DNA of 64,000 nucleotides from contig NC_072456.1 of NCBI RefSeq assembly GCF_027596085.1, positions 13,902,744 to 13,966,743 on the forward strand, read 5' to 3'. Shown here piece after piece: positions 1 to 36,400 of the stretch; the first letter of the stretch is position 1, and each line of letters opens with the position of its first letter. The DNA comes from Anoplopoma fimbria. Taxonomy: Eukaryota; Chordata; Actinopteri; Perciformes; Anoplopomatidae. Below the pieces are notes generated by a model. The model worked only from the letters and a program-made list of their open reading frames with translations, was not told the origin of the DNA and did no database searches. The translations under genes were made by a program, and so were the position numbers.

Positions 1-339
1 TGATAAATATATCTGCTGAGAATATTTGTATTTGTTTCCAGTCGAGATAATGATATATATATATACACCACTACACTTTCAATTAAATATAAGCTCATGT
101 GATAGTAACTAATCTAGTACTAAACAATACTGGTATGTTGGAGTACATTTCAGACTCTGGAGCTCACTGTCACGTCCTCTTTGTGTACCCACTAAACTGT
201 AACTTGAACTGGGTTAAATACATCAAACTGGAGGTAGAGGTAGATTTTCCTGAGAACTTGTAAGAGACAAGAGCCTTGTTTCAGTTCTGAAGTTAACTTG
301 TAGACATGTGAGGCCAACACGCACTTCACATGCATCCGT

Positions 340-342
<3 letters not shown>

Positions 343-375
<33 letters not shown>
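343..375. repeat. (ATC)n microsatellite
   Basis: An uninterrupted run of about eleven ATC units. In one reverse frame it reads as a run of methionines, which has no coding meaning. Confidence 0.95.
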
Positions 376-376
<1 letters not shown>

Positions 377-1876
377 CTATCGCTTTATTAATGATTCTGC
401 TCTTAATGTAATCTCTGTGTGCCGGGGTTGCTACAGCATATCCAAAAAAGCAAAGAAAAAGCAAAAAACAATATGAACATGATATAATTCATAGCTCAAA
501 ACAGCCATATTTCGGATATATTCTATCTAATGAATCTTTGTAAAACAGGTTAATTTATACAACAATTGTCACAGCAGAAGGCATCTTGTTATTTCTCATT
601 TTCCTTGTCCACAGTCTCCTTGATGGAGGGAAAGTCAGTGGTGAAGTTCAGTCAAAAGCCCATAAACCCCACATGCACCTTAACCTGTACATTTTAAAGA
701 ATTTCCATGTCAGCAACACGTGAACAGGAGTCGGAGTCAATTTTCCAAGCAAGACACTCTGGATCTAGTAAGGTTTCAAGTGGTTCTTTAGCTACGGCTC
801 TGGTGGGAGTGAAAGCAGCAATGTTTCAAGGTAAAACGTTTGAATGTTATAGCACAGAGCAAGCAAGCCAAACACAAGAGACACTGAGGGTTTGTGCTGA
901 TTGGGAGTCCGCCCCTGAAAATCACTTCATTTACTTCCTTCCTTGTGAGGAAATCAAACTCCAAGACAAAAAAAAAAAAAGCATTAAAAATGTGATAAAA
1001 ACGAGTTGAGATAAGTCATTGTTTTCCAATCTGTACAACAGGACATGAATGCCTCAAACAAGCATAATTTAGAAAAATCAAACCAAGATTTAAAACTGCA
1101 CTACCACACAACATTAATGTAACTTCGACGGGAAAAAAAGCAGAGATAACTGCTGACACAAAGTCTTGATTGAGCATCGTCTATCTCATGAAGGAAAACA
1201 AAGCGGCTACCGACACATAAAAAGAAGCTGGTAGCAATCAGAAAAAAAATACCTGTCTGAACCAAAAACCTGCTAGAAACTCTTCTAAAAGCTCAGAACA
1301 ACCTCTGGTTTCATACAGAGTTAAGACTGATACAGTTTTCACAGCTACATTGCTCTAATGTTTCTTTAAATATGGAGGAACCTGCTGGACCACAGCTACA
1401 GAGAAACAACCAGGACAGGAGGTTTGATTATTGATTGTTTACTGTTTTTAATAAGTAAATAAATCCTGTAAGTGAATGCATCTAACAGAGTTTGAGTCTG
1501 GAATCAGTGGAGGATTTTAATGTCCCATGATGATCTAAAGAGGAACAAGGAACAAACTCTGGAAACACTGGAAGAAATTGAACACTGAACGCTCATTTGT
1601 TTGCAATAAATGCTCAGATTGAAGGACACTAAATGTTTGCAGTCGTAGCTCCTATCTATTTGCATCTCCATTTAGGGAATCTGAACCGATTGTGCATTCC
1701 CCTTGCATATCTGATCGTCTGTGGTCATTACAATCTCTTTCATACTCAAAGTCGTTGTGAACCTGCATCAGCAACATTTTGATGAGGTTTTCCTGCTCGC
1801 ACAAAACCTTCAACAGTCTGTCGTGGCCAAAGCAAAGCAAACTGCTTTATTAGTTCTTGAGGTAGAAACGATGCTC

Positions 1877-1912
1877 GATTGAGGTGGAAGAGATGTCCCT
1901 TCCACCTCAATC
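1877..1912. repeat. Perfect 14-bp inverted repeat (hairpin)
   Basis: GATTGAGGTGGAAG is followed by an 8-nt spacer and then its exact reverse complement. The stem is too short for a typical pre-miRNA, and pairing stops at the arm ends. It may be a relic of a transposon end or a chance palindrome. Confidence 0.85.
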
Positions 1913-2290
1913 AGTGTTTGGAGGTACACAGTGTTGTCGTTATGTCTCCTGATTGTCGCTACCACGCAATTAAAAAACCTTCCCTGAAGAGAGCGAGAGA
2001 GCTGCAGTACCTCCACTGTTCAAATGCAAATATCTCACAAGCCGGTCGATAGATGTATACGATAAACATGGATCCATTGAAGGGGGCAGGTGCTTGAATG
2101 TTGCCTCAGGGGCCAATAGGTCACAGGGTCAACTCTAAAAAAGCAATGTTGATCCTTTAGATCAGTATTGATTGCATTTTGCTTTCTCCAGCAGCCCCTC
2201 CCCCCAAATCTAATGCTTTCAGCCACAGAATGTCTCTATTTGATTGTCAACCATTACCAGCAACTGTGACATCTGCTACTCATGAAGACA

Positions 2291-2338
2291 TACAGAGAGA
2301 TAGAGAGAGAGATAGAGAAATAGAGAGAGAGAGAGAGG
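2291..2338. repeat. GA-rich simple repeat
   Basis: An imperfect (GA)n tract broken by AT and AA steps. Confidence 0.9.
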
Positions 2339-2871
2339 CATACTGGGCTTCCTGTATCACCAAACTGAATTTTTTGTCCCTAGTTATGGCCTATAAACTG
2401 ATACATTATCATAACATATAACCATTGCAGAGACCATTTTCAGAGAAGCCTTTAAGAGCAGAATCTGACTTTTTGACATCATACTACAATTTATTATACC
2501 ATCAAATGTTTATGTTTTGAGGGGAACACGCAGGTGGTCGGAGCCAAAGAGCTGCTGTTTGTGAGCAGTATCAGACTGATACCCAGTGACAAAATGGTTA
2601 TGAAGGGAAACCAACAAGTGCAACCTATAAGCAGTTACTGTTACAACTGCAGTTTTTTGCCACGGCTTTTATCACGGCTCTATCTGAGTGTTTGAGGTTT
2701 TGTATTTATCATTTCAAAGCGGCAAAACAAGCAAGTTGACCTATCAAAATGATCTACAAGTGCCTGAGGAAGCTCAGGGCTAATGAAAAAAAGCCAACAG
2801 ACAACAACACACAAAGATAGCAGCAACACCAACACACCTACAAGTCAAAACTGCTGCTGTTACTTTTCCTG

Positions 2872-2886
2872 CCTGTAGGTGGCGCA
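2872..2886 (+). promoter_or_regulatory. CTCF-like motif, plus orientation
   Basis: CCTGTAGGTGGCGCA fits the vertebrate CTCF core (CCASYAGRKGGCRSY) at most positions, including the GGTGGCGC centre. It lies about 2.5 kb beyond the arid3a stop codon. This is a motif match only. Confidence 0.4.
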
Positions 2887-5424
2887 AGTTGTCACGCATT
2901 GAACTGGTCTGATAATGCCTCAGCAGGGCCCCCTTGTGAGAAACAGCTGTCTAACAGCTGTCTAATTTGAATAAATGAGAATTAAAAAACTGGTTTCTCT
3001 AGCTGTTTCTCATCTAAAACACATTATAATTTGTTTTACAAGTTTGGTTTATATTTTGATAATAATTCCTCTTTCGTCAATATGGAAACACTGTGGTTTT
3101 CTGCTTCTTTCAGGTTAAACTCAACAACAAATGAGATCTTGTCTCTGCTTAAAGTTCAGCCTCTGACAAACTTTTAAAAATCAAACTAAAGCTCCACTTT
3201 TGTTTTCTAGAAAGTAATAAAATGAATTGAAAAGTGAGGCTGGTCAGCTCCCTCCTCACTATTAAATTAAACTTTAAGAAGAAGAATGAGAGTCGTTGGC
3301 TGTCCGTTTAGAAGGAGCCCTTTTCAAAACTGACCAGTGTTTGTGTAGCAGCTGGTGGTGATTTTCCACCGAGAGGCGAATACAGAATCAAAGCCGCGAC
3401 AGCCATCTGGTGATATTTGACTGGAACAGTAAAAACTGATTAGACTGAGGTACTGCTGGCTCTCTGGTCATCCCATGCTGTGTTAAGGCCTCAGAACAGA
3501 ACCCATATACAAAGCCTGATTTACTTCCTAACGTCAGTAGGAATGAGGCTGCTTTGCGTAGAGGTTGGGTCGGGGGTTGGGGTTGAGAGTAACAATCTTT
3601 AACAGTCCAGAGAGGTAACACGGGTTAAAGTTCAAAAAGCTGAATGATTGATCTACCTCAAAATGCAGGAACACAACTACACATTAACGATATGGTATCT
3701 CCACTGTGACTTTTTAAACATCTAACTGCAGTGAATGTTCGTACAAACACTAAGACACAGGCGAGTGCTCAGCCGCAGCTATGATTACCTCTGAGATCAC
3801 ATTGTCAAAAGCCCCGATTAAGCAACATTCTCTGTTATGTCCCTGACAGCCCCTCTCAAGGTGACCCGGTCATTGTCACAGCATAGGATAAGAAGCACTT
3901 GGATCAGAAGAAGCACAAAATCGTGCAAAAACACAAAGCTGAAACCAAAAAAATAAAAGCATTTGTAATCTATAATACAAAATAACCACAACAACAAAAC
4001 GTCAGATATGAGCTGAAATGAACTGTCAAGTTTCTTCTGAAGCTCATAAAGCGTCTCCTGACACCTGATAATCCATGCGAGGGTCTCCACAATGACAACG
4101 ATTTAGTGGATTCACGACTCCTGTGAATTTAATATCGGAAATCAAAGTTTTCCTGCCTCACTCATGATCGCTGAAGGGCTTTATCCACAAATACAGGCAT
4201 GCATCTGACCTGAAGACAATCACTCACTAGAAGGCCAATTTAGGGAAAAAAAGCATACCTCTGTCAAGATATTGTACGAAACGATGAGCAGACGGACACC
4301 TGAGAACAATCGAAAAACGTGTACTATTCACATACAATCTGAACCTCATAATGCAACAGCCTGTGTGAGAAAGGCCAGCATGTTGAGCTGCAGCGAGGAG
4401 ATAAAAAAAACAACCTCCTAAGAAAGGTTTCAGTTAATTTTCCCATCTGCACAACTGACCCTTTTTAAAAACATAAGCTTGACAAACAACCTGCAAGATT
4501 GGCACAGATATACATTGAACTGGCCTAAGGTCAACAAGCAGGTGAGGATTTTAAGCTGTCTCAGGAAGAAGAAACACAACAACTGCTTGAACGTCTATTG
4601 CCGAGACTCTAGTAGCGATCAATAATGGATCAAATGTATGAAAAAGTGAACCAATATTCTTGCAGATTGAGATCCAGTTGTTTTACGTTTCACTGGAGAA
4701 TCTGTGGCACTGATATAATTTGTATGTCGGTACACCACAGGAGCGCAGACCTGCACTGGACTCTTCCAAATAGAGATCCAAAATGGCTGCCATGTGAATA
4801 CGTTTTTACACAGAATGAGGTCACAACGGTACATTGTATTATGCCCTGGCGAAACAATATATACCTTTAAAGCTTTTCTGATTAAAAATAGAGGAAATTC
4901 ATATTTTCTTTTTTTTTTTATAGAATTCTAAATATATATATTTTTCCTGAAGTGAGAGGATTATAATAGATTTAAATGATAAAACACAGTAAAGAGAATA
5001 ACAATAATAACAATGAAAAGGTAAAATAAAAAGAAAAAAATGTCTCCCCTAGAGGATAAACGTTGCTGTCAATCAGTAGCTGTGTTTGTGAGTGTAAACA
5101 GTGCATTGCCTTTCCTGGTTATTAACTTCTCTTTGTTCTGTACATTTATGCAGAAATAAATAATTCACAGGTTGTGCATACATATTTGTTTAGCATATAC
5201 TGGCTCTCAGTTGAGATATTTTTACCGAAATCATTTTGGCTATGATGAACAAAAGAGATGGGTTGGTGAGAGAAAACCTGAGATAGTGTAACTGAGTTTC
5301 AGTTTGTGTCTTTCTGTACAGTTTACGGTTCTTCTCTTTTTGGCATAGATTCTGTAGAAAATGAGGTTGTTTTTTGGCTTTACTTAGCATGGAAAAAAAC
5401 AGAAAAACAAAGGTTGTGGGTTTG

Positions 5425-28615
<23,191 letters not shown>

Positions 28616-28804
28616 CTCCGGGGGAAAGCGGCGCGAAATTCAGCTGCCTTCCTTCCCCTCCCACCTCTTTCTGAAGGAGAACCAGTCCGGGGCCAGTCGG
28701 GGACGTTGGTCAACCCTTCTGCACAGGAAGAGCAATTGCCAACCGTGTCTGTGGTGGAGCAGCTAGCAGCAGGCTGGAGGTTTGAAGGTTATGGTTTTGA
28801 AGTG

Positions 28805-28867
28805 GAAGAAGGAAGAGGAAGAGGAGGAGGAGGAGGAGGAGGAGGAGGAGGAGGAGGAGGAGGGGGG
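28805..28867. repeat. (GGA)n / (TCC)n tract
   Basis: About 16 GGA-like units followed by a G run. On the gene strand it is a pyrimidine tract (TCC)n some 90-150 nt upstream of the presumed acceptor of the first coding exon. Confidence 0.95.
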
Positions 28868-30119
28868 ATGGTTGGTCTGAGCTCTGAGTAAGGTCGGCTG
28901 TAGTTCTGGAGACGGAGGACTCTCTCTTGTATCAATGTTTTTTCCTGCAGTTGGGGGGAAACCAAAGTTGACAGCAGATCTTAGTTGCACAGCGTTCAAT
29001 GAGTAGCAAAAGTGAATGTAGGAGGGCAAGAGTATGTTGACAGACTTCAAAGACCTGAGGGAAGGAAAGAATAACAGTGTCAGACTGCTACTTCCCTAAC
29101 TGTCTGTTAGCATCAGTGCCTTCAGTTGAAGGGCAACAGCTTTTTGTTCATCATCGAAAATGTCAATCACGAAAGTAGACATCTTTGCTTGCTCCTCTGA
29201 CATGATACAGTTCTGATAATTCCAACCCTACAGTTTTAGTTTGTATATGGTGTAATTTTGTTTTTGCTATTGCATTGGCTTTGTTTTCCTGTTTTGCAAA
29301 CACCCATTATATAAAGAGATATACAATGTTAAGGGATTATACGACAGGAAAGACTCCAACAAATAGCTTAGGGAACTTGATCAATGACTTTAAGATTCAT
29401 GACTTTCAATACAGTGGCTGAAGTTTTGTAAAACTTTGTGAGTTGCAAAAGAGCAGTAAGGTACAGAGCCGACCTGTCAACTTAAATCACGACTTAAAAA
29501 ATGTGAGAGAAGAAGAAAATAATAAAAAAAATTGTTTCTCAAACAAAAATGCTCATTTCAGTGTGAAATCAATGTGATGCATAAACACGCAGTCCCTGTG
29601 TTGTCAGTTGTGTAACATTTGCAAGATTACTCATACAAAAATTTCAGAACAGACAAGCCCTTCACACCAGAGGACAGAGTGTTTAAGCCTCAGCAACAAG
29701 AGGAAGTGAAATCACAGAACCGTCACTTTCTTCACCTGGTTGGCTCAAAGCCAAGACGAATTTCAGCCTGCCAGTCAATACTTTCTCGTCAACGTTGTCT
29801 ACATTATCTCAAGTTTGTTAAAAGACAAGTAATATTCAGATGTGTGACTCTGCTCAGGTATGACTGGTGTGTTTCCCGCTCATAAAAAAAATATCTTGCA
29901 AGTGTAGGGACACAGCGGGGGACTTTTTCTGCAACACCTGTGGGCAGAAATGCTTCTCCGACGTACCTGTTCACAAAAGTGCTCAAGTATGCAAAGCAGT
30001 GTCTGTTAAAAGCAATGAGCTTCAACATACTGGTATCAGTCATGTCCGTTCTCTTCAGTCAACTGTTATAACGACATAATGATAATGATCACAGCTACTG
30101 CTCTACAGAGTTACACTGG

Positions 30120-30149
30120 AACGGGAGTGGGATTCATCCCACTCCCGTT
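30120..30149. repeat. Perfect palindrome, 14-bp arms
   Basis: ACGGGAGTGGGAT is followed by TC and its exact reverse complement, with one further outer A-T pair. The 2-nt centre makes it a near-perfect dyad. Confidence 0.9.
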
Positions 30150-30369
30150 TACACACAGCTGGTTACAAAGTCTGGGTTTGAAGCTCAGATCATTCAGGCA
30201 GAGATAAGAGCTCAACGCCAAGTCAACAACATGTGGGGAAATTAATTTCAAGTGCAGGTGCTGGACATGCTGAAGTGCCAGTCATGCCAGGAGGCAGCAG
30301 TGACTGTACGCTTCCACTCATCTCATCTGTGCTGACTAATACATGAACAGACAGACCTCTGTAGCCACG

Positions 30370-30445
30370 AGTTGCCCTGATCTTGTACTCTTGGTTTTGC
30401 GTTGCACTTTTACAATGAGTGCCCTCTGGATAAAAGCATGAATGA
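30370..30445 (+). mobile_element. Degenerate L2/SINE-like tail
   Basis: GTTTTGCGTTGCACTTTTAC then GCCCTCTGGATAAAAGCATG resembles the end of fish L2-type elements (GTCGCTTTGGATAAAAGCGT), but with several changes and no terminal repeat. Confidence 0.35.
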
Positions 30446-33400
30446 GATATGGTTAAAGTTGAAACACTAATACAAGCAATTCACCCACCCTGTACGGATT
30501 TTGGTTTTAGGCAGTTGGAAGACGAACGTTTGCACAAATATTCAGAAACACTATTCAACAGAATAGTGATATTCAGTAAAAGCTTCTTCAGAAGACTTTA
30601 TTTCCTCTATCACATGTTTTTCATGTCATTGTTTTAGAAAACTTCCTCTGATATTTGCCATTATTATAATTGACCAACAGAGAAAAAAACAACAATTTAT
30701 AAGACATATAGTGTTTCAACCACATTTGAATTATTATTTCTAAGTGCAAAACGCCTCTGAAACAGCATGATCAGAGTCATGAAACCCTATCAAACTTCCC
30801 TCCAGTGGAACAAGGTTTCACAAATCATTTCTTAATCAGCAGCTCCTTGAGGCAAAATTAAGACCACATCACATGGGGAAACTCTGGGACTCCAGTTACT
30901 ACTATATACATTCAGCCATGCTAGCCTGTCTAAAATGTGGCCACCACAGCAGTCCCTGCTAACATTACACCTCATCGTCACACTGCAATGAGGATATGAC
31001 CATGAACAGATATTTTTCTATGGAGGCTACAGGGAAAGAGGCTTGTTTGAGCATGCGGCTCATGTTGCTCACTGGAAATACACAGATGATCATACCAGTA
31101 TTTCAAGGGTATGGTAGAGTAATTACCATGTAGGCATGTTCTGAACTCAAGAGAGGGATAAACTGTATATATGTACATGTAGGATCCAAGGTCTCTCCAT
31201 AGGCTTATAGCAGTAATTAAGTGCTACTTCCATTCACAGGAAAATGGAACATTTTCCATAACTCATATTTACATAGTCATGAATACATGATGAAAAGAAC
31301 AACCCACAAACATCCTGGTTATCACTGTTACTCTGCAAGGAGACGTTTCAGCTGAAACGTTTTGTTTCTCAGTCAGTGCAGCAATATGAGATCCACAGGT
31401 CTGACTCATCTTTACACAACATCAGTAATCACCAAATGCATAAGGAATTGTGAGTCAGATCTATTAATGTACCTTTCACCGTGGAAGAAAGCAATTACAT
31501 GATGCATTCTCAGGCGTTGTCTCCACGCCTGAAACCAATACATTATGATGCAGGAATCATTAGAAAAAGCTGAGTCACCTCTTAAATTGTGTAACAATGG
31601 CCACAGTTTGTGTATATGTGCTGGGTCATAAATGGAGACTGGCTGAACCTCAATAGCAAGACGACAAATGCCCTCAGTGCCCACTAAACATCAAACCAGC
31701 AGCAATCAGCATAAACACCCTGCAGCTCATAACTTCAGCTCAACTGGTTAGATGGCCGAGCCACAAAATCTACTTCTAAGGGTCTGCCACTTCGGGGAAA
31801 ATGTCTTAAAAGGTGTTTCAACACGCTAACAAAATGTCAACAGTCAATGTTAAACCCCAGCATGCACAGGAAGAAATATTTCAGTCACCCTCTACTATAG
31901 CTGTATGTTCGAGAAATGTTGCGCAAGGAAACGAGCTGTGAAACTTGTGTGAAGGAAGTGACAACTGACGGAGCAGATGCAGCGAGGCAGCCGACAGATA
32001 TTCAATATTGATTCATTACATTCTTCAAGTGCGATAGAGGCACAACTGAACGGCTACAGTTGTCAGACAGAGAATAGCACCAGTGTAAACAGGATTAAAC
32101 CATCTTACCTAACTGGATCTGGTTTGACGGAGACAACTTGTCTCTGCTCCATTTACTGACATGTGACAGAGGTGAAACCAAGATCTATCCATTTATTTTG
32201 CATTAAGGAACATAGGCAAACTCACTTCAGAGCAGCCCATACATGCAGTGCTTGTATGTGCACATTATATCATACAGTACTCATTGATCAACATGTTAGT
32301 GGCCACACTTTAAACTTGTGCAAAGAAGCACAAGTTTCCCTCCATGTTTGATCCAACAAACAATACTTCCTCTGACACCGTCTGTCTCTCTCCCTCTCAG
32401 TTGTGTCATATATATCATTTCAAAGACAGAAGTGATTACAACAAAGCTGTTTATTTGACTCTGCCCGTGCAGAGGGAAGCAGAAGTGGTTGATTTGTTTC
32501 ATGCCATTGTTCATCACAGACATCTCCATTTCCTACATGCTAGATGGTGAAAATTTTCATTGCACCATTACACATGTCCCATGTCCCCTCCACCCCACAA
32601 CCCCCCTCCAGCCACCTACTTCCCCAAATGATGGGGGAGGTTTGATGCTTATAAAACCTTTTACATATGACACTTATAATGGTCATGTACTAACAAAGAT
32701 ACATGAAAACACAGTACTCGATGAACTGTAAAGAAGACAATGCACAGAAAGTTAAAATGTGTCCGCCGGATTCTGATTCACAAACAGAGTTAGGGTAAAA
32801 ACGATGCTTTAGGAAGCTGGTGGAGATACACCAGCCTTGTTGGGTGCAACTTTGACTTACAAAATGTCTAGAGCAACCATTGGTATCTCATTCTGTCACA
32901 TTAGGATTGACCAGAACTCGGCTAGAATGATAAAGCTTTTAATGTCTAAACCACAGCTCGGTGCAAAAACCAAGCAGTCTCAGTGGTCCAGTGATGAAAC
33001 GGTTTAAAATCCCCTGCTGGATTTATTTTATACTGTAGCCTGGGCGGGAAATCACCAATGTATATTGAGTAATTTCTTGACCTTATCAACCCCTTTGGGA
33101 CAGTAAGTTTTTTTTGGGAAAACCCGCTTTGTTTCATACACGATAAATCATGAGAAAGCTGCCAGTGTGGTCTAGAAGCAGGCAGGTTTTATAAATTAAA
33201 AAACTAAATTACAGCATCCTAGTTGCTTCATGTTTTTTGCTCAATCACTTTGTAACATTTAACCATATCTGAGTAGCTGTGGTAAAGACCATTTAAGGAA
33301 ATACTTGGCAGACTAATAGAGGATTTCCTCCACAAATCTATTGGCAGACCTTTATGAAGGCTTCCTAAATGTAATACTCTGCCTCCAAATCAATATGACT

Positions 33401-36400
33401 ACTTGGCATATTGTGTTTACCAAAGACCTAAGGACAAATGTAAATCATCCTGTGACGGCTGACAAATGGTGATCTTTAAGGCGGTTTTAGTCGATGTGAA
33501 GACCTCTCTTCATGCAGAACAATAACGTAGCTAAAAGCAATGTTTGATTTAAAGTGTCCTTTATCTGATTGCCGTCATCTGCTTCACCTAAGGGCTGCCT
33601 GCTGGTCTGTTTGCTGTCTGACATGTCTGTCTCACATTCATCATTTCCCTCCCTTACGCTTGACTGTACATTTGACGTCAGAATTTCGGGGCCACGTGGA
33701 CTGTGAGAATCAGACTCGAGCGTCCACCCTGTTTGCACCCTCTGTCTTTGAGCAATACACTGAATCCCAACCAGCATTCAGGACGTCCGCTCTGTTCACC
33801 AGAATTATCTCTGACCTCATGGGGAGGGCAGGGAGACAAGTACAGACTATTCCACCAAAGGATATGAAATGATCCCACATTGCAAAAAACGGCTTCATAC
33901 CGTATAAAAGACAGCTGACTTAGGTGTCAGGGGACTCCATGTTGGGGCAGGATGGGGCAAACAGGAAAGAAACTTAACAGCTGGCTTAATAAAGGTTAAA
34001 GGAGAAACGATGAGAGCTAATGGGTTAATTCTCTTTTTTTTCTAAACCCACATTTGAGAGGAAGAACATTGCAAGGTCTGAGCAAACAGGACAGAGTGAT
34101 AAGAACGAAAGCTTAGGGTCTAATTCCAACGAGATAAAGAGACCCACACCGCCTCAACATACATGCACATGTATACACACACATATTTACATATAGGACT
34201 GGCTGCTTGCATAAACACGTAGCCTGTCGAATGGACTCTAGAAAGAGCTTCAAAGCTTACTAGTGACACAATGTTTAGCACAGTGAATGAGCAGAAACTC
34301 ATCGTTGTGGCCCTATAATTCACATCTGCTTCCATCATGTGCGCTACAAAGTAATATAGAAGTACTCATAGAGCAATGCAGACTTTAACACCAGAGATTT
34401 TCCTCTGTAGGTAGTTTTGTTTCCATTGGCCAGTGTAGATATACATTTTACAATTCAATATTAGGAATAAAAGGTCTTTCATTTCCTTTATGTACTGAAA
34501 GAACAAACCATTCTGCCTGATAAAGCTGTGTGGTTGTTTTGAGATGAACTGGGTGTGAGACTGGGTATTTGAATGTGTCCCGCTTGACTGGGAAATAAGA
34601 GATAGCTCGAAGTGGTAATCCACATGTTGTTTTGTCTCCACCTCGGGTGCTATAAGCAGTCTTTTGCTGGCGTTTCCTGCACCTCGCTTCTCTAAAGATC
34701 ACGTGTGAATCAGTTTGGGTGGTCTTCCTTGGAATTTCTGTTGATGTACGTGTTGTACTGTTCTTTCTTTCACAAATTAGTTTTCATGCTCATGCTAAAC
34801 CTGTTTTGAATACAAGGTACTAACCTTACTTGCAGTCTACAGATAATTTCTCACATAACCAGCTTCAGGGCACAGTAAATGTGTGGAGTGAAGTCTGTTG
34901 AGGGGTTTTATCATATTATCATAGCCCAACACTTGTCATGCACCGTTTGTCAGTGTGCACTATACTGCAATGTTATGCAAAGTAGTAAAACAGGCTTTGC
35001 ACTGATGTTATCAACACATACACTCCTGGACAATTATGACACTTTACCGTTGGTTTCAAACCGTCGTGGCGCCAGAAAGTCAGATATTTTTTTCTAAATG
35101 TCATCCAACGCTGACAACTGAACATATCTGTTTAATATGATATATAATGCAGTTTGCAGCATAATAAGTTAGTTGAACTCCCAAACTTTACAAATACTGT
35201 GAGCTACAAACTATTAGTGTTGTCCAAGATATAATTCAGAGGGGTAAATCTTCAAAGATGTCCTTATTTTGTACTCAACGCCCTACATGTTGAGTGACCG
35301 TATTAAAAAAGATATTAAAGACCACAGGGGGAAAAACACATGACCACAGGAATTGCTAATAAATCTAAAGGGGTATGAGGAATAAATGTTATAAAAGAAA
35401 CAAGTGCCATGTGTCCAATGCTATGTTGTGAACCTGGCAAAGAGATTCAAAATTTCACTGAGAGGCAAATGATTGACAGGGAAAGTAATGCTTCTTTTAT
35501 TTAAATAGGTGAATAGAATTGAATAAAAAGCCTTCACATAACCTATAACTAAGATTTATTGCATACATTGTGTACTACATTGTATTTAATTTACATGCAA
35601 ATATATTTTATATCAAAATATTTCTTATTTTGCTAATAACTTAAAATAACATTGCACTTTGATCAAAGTGTTATTCTAAAATAGCTTTGTTTAAAGCATT
35701 AACTCTCCATGTAAACACTGGTTGGCATTCGATATGACAGAAGGGACCACGCAGTAAAACCGTAGCCATTCACGATCCTTTCTACATAAAAAAGGGGAAA
35801 AAAGCATAAAAACAAGAAGTTGGTCAGTGGTGCTGGTCTTGATTATGTGTCCCTCTCTCACATTCCTTGCAGTATTACCTCGCAAGGCAATAACACAGGC
35901 TCCATTGAGCCTCAGTGCACCAACAACAAGATCATTGAGGAAGTGTCGAACAGGCTCGTCACGCACTTTCCACTGACCTCTTCTAGCGAGCAAAGGCAAT
36001 GCAGCGAGCCAAATCTGATTAGCCCCAGCTATGCCATAAATTAAGTGGGCATATAGCAAAAATAATCCAGTGATCCACTTTCCAGCAGTGAAATCTGTGG
36101 TTATTTATCAACCAACAGGGTTCTGCTCAGCAAGCGAGTGAGGCTCAGTGATTTATAACAGCTGATGTCACAGCATGTATGAGAAATACATATTAAATGT
36201 CTGGATTCAAGTGATTTCCACTTGGAAATGAGTGAAGGAAATGGAAGAAAAAAATGGCCTCTCTCTCTGTGCTAGAAGATACTTTGCAGGGAAATTTGAA
36301 TTTCATGCATTTGTCTGGTGCTTCTTTTCTCTATAACACAATGTTTGAAATAAAAGCTACATTTCCTCTACTATCTAGACTAATAGCATGCAGCATTGAT

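Larger units (their letters stand above)
1..5424. other. Non-coding stretch downstream of arid3a
   Basis: No exon of a recognisable protein is visible on either strand. The right part must hold the 3' UTR of arid3a, because the stop codon lies at its right border. I could not choose a convincing polyadenylation signal, so the UTR end is unknown. The stretch contains an ATC microsatellite, a GA-rich tract, a perfect hairpin and a CTCF-like motif, listed separately. It is AT-rich with short homopolymers. Confidence 0.6.

Noticed and set aside
1877..1912. Possible microRNA precursor
   Set aside because: The stem is only 14 bp; pre-miRNAs need about 22 or more paired positions per arm.
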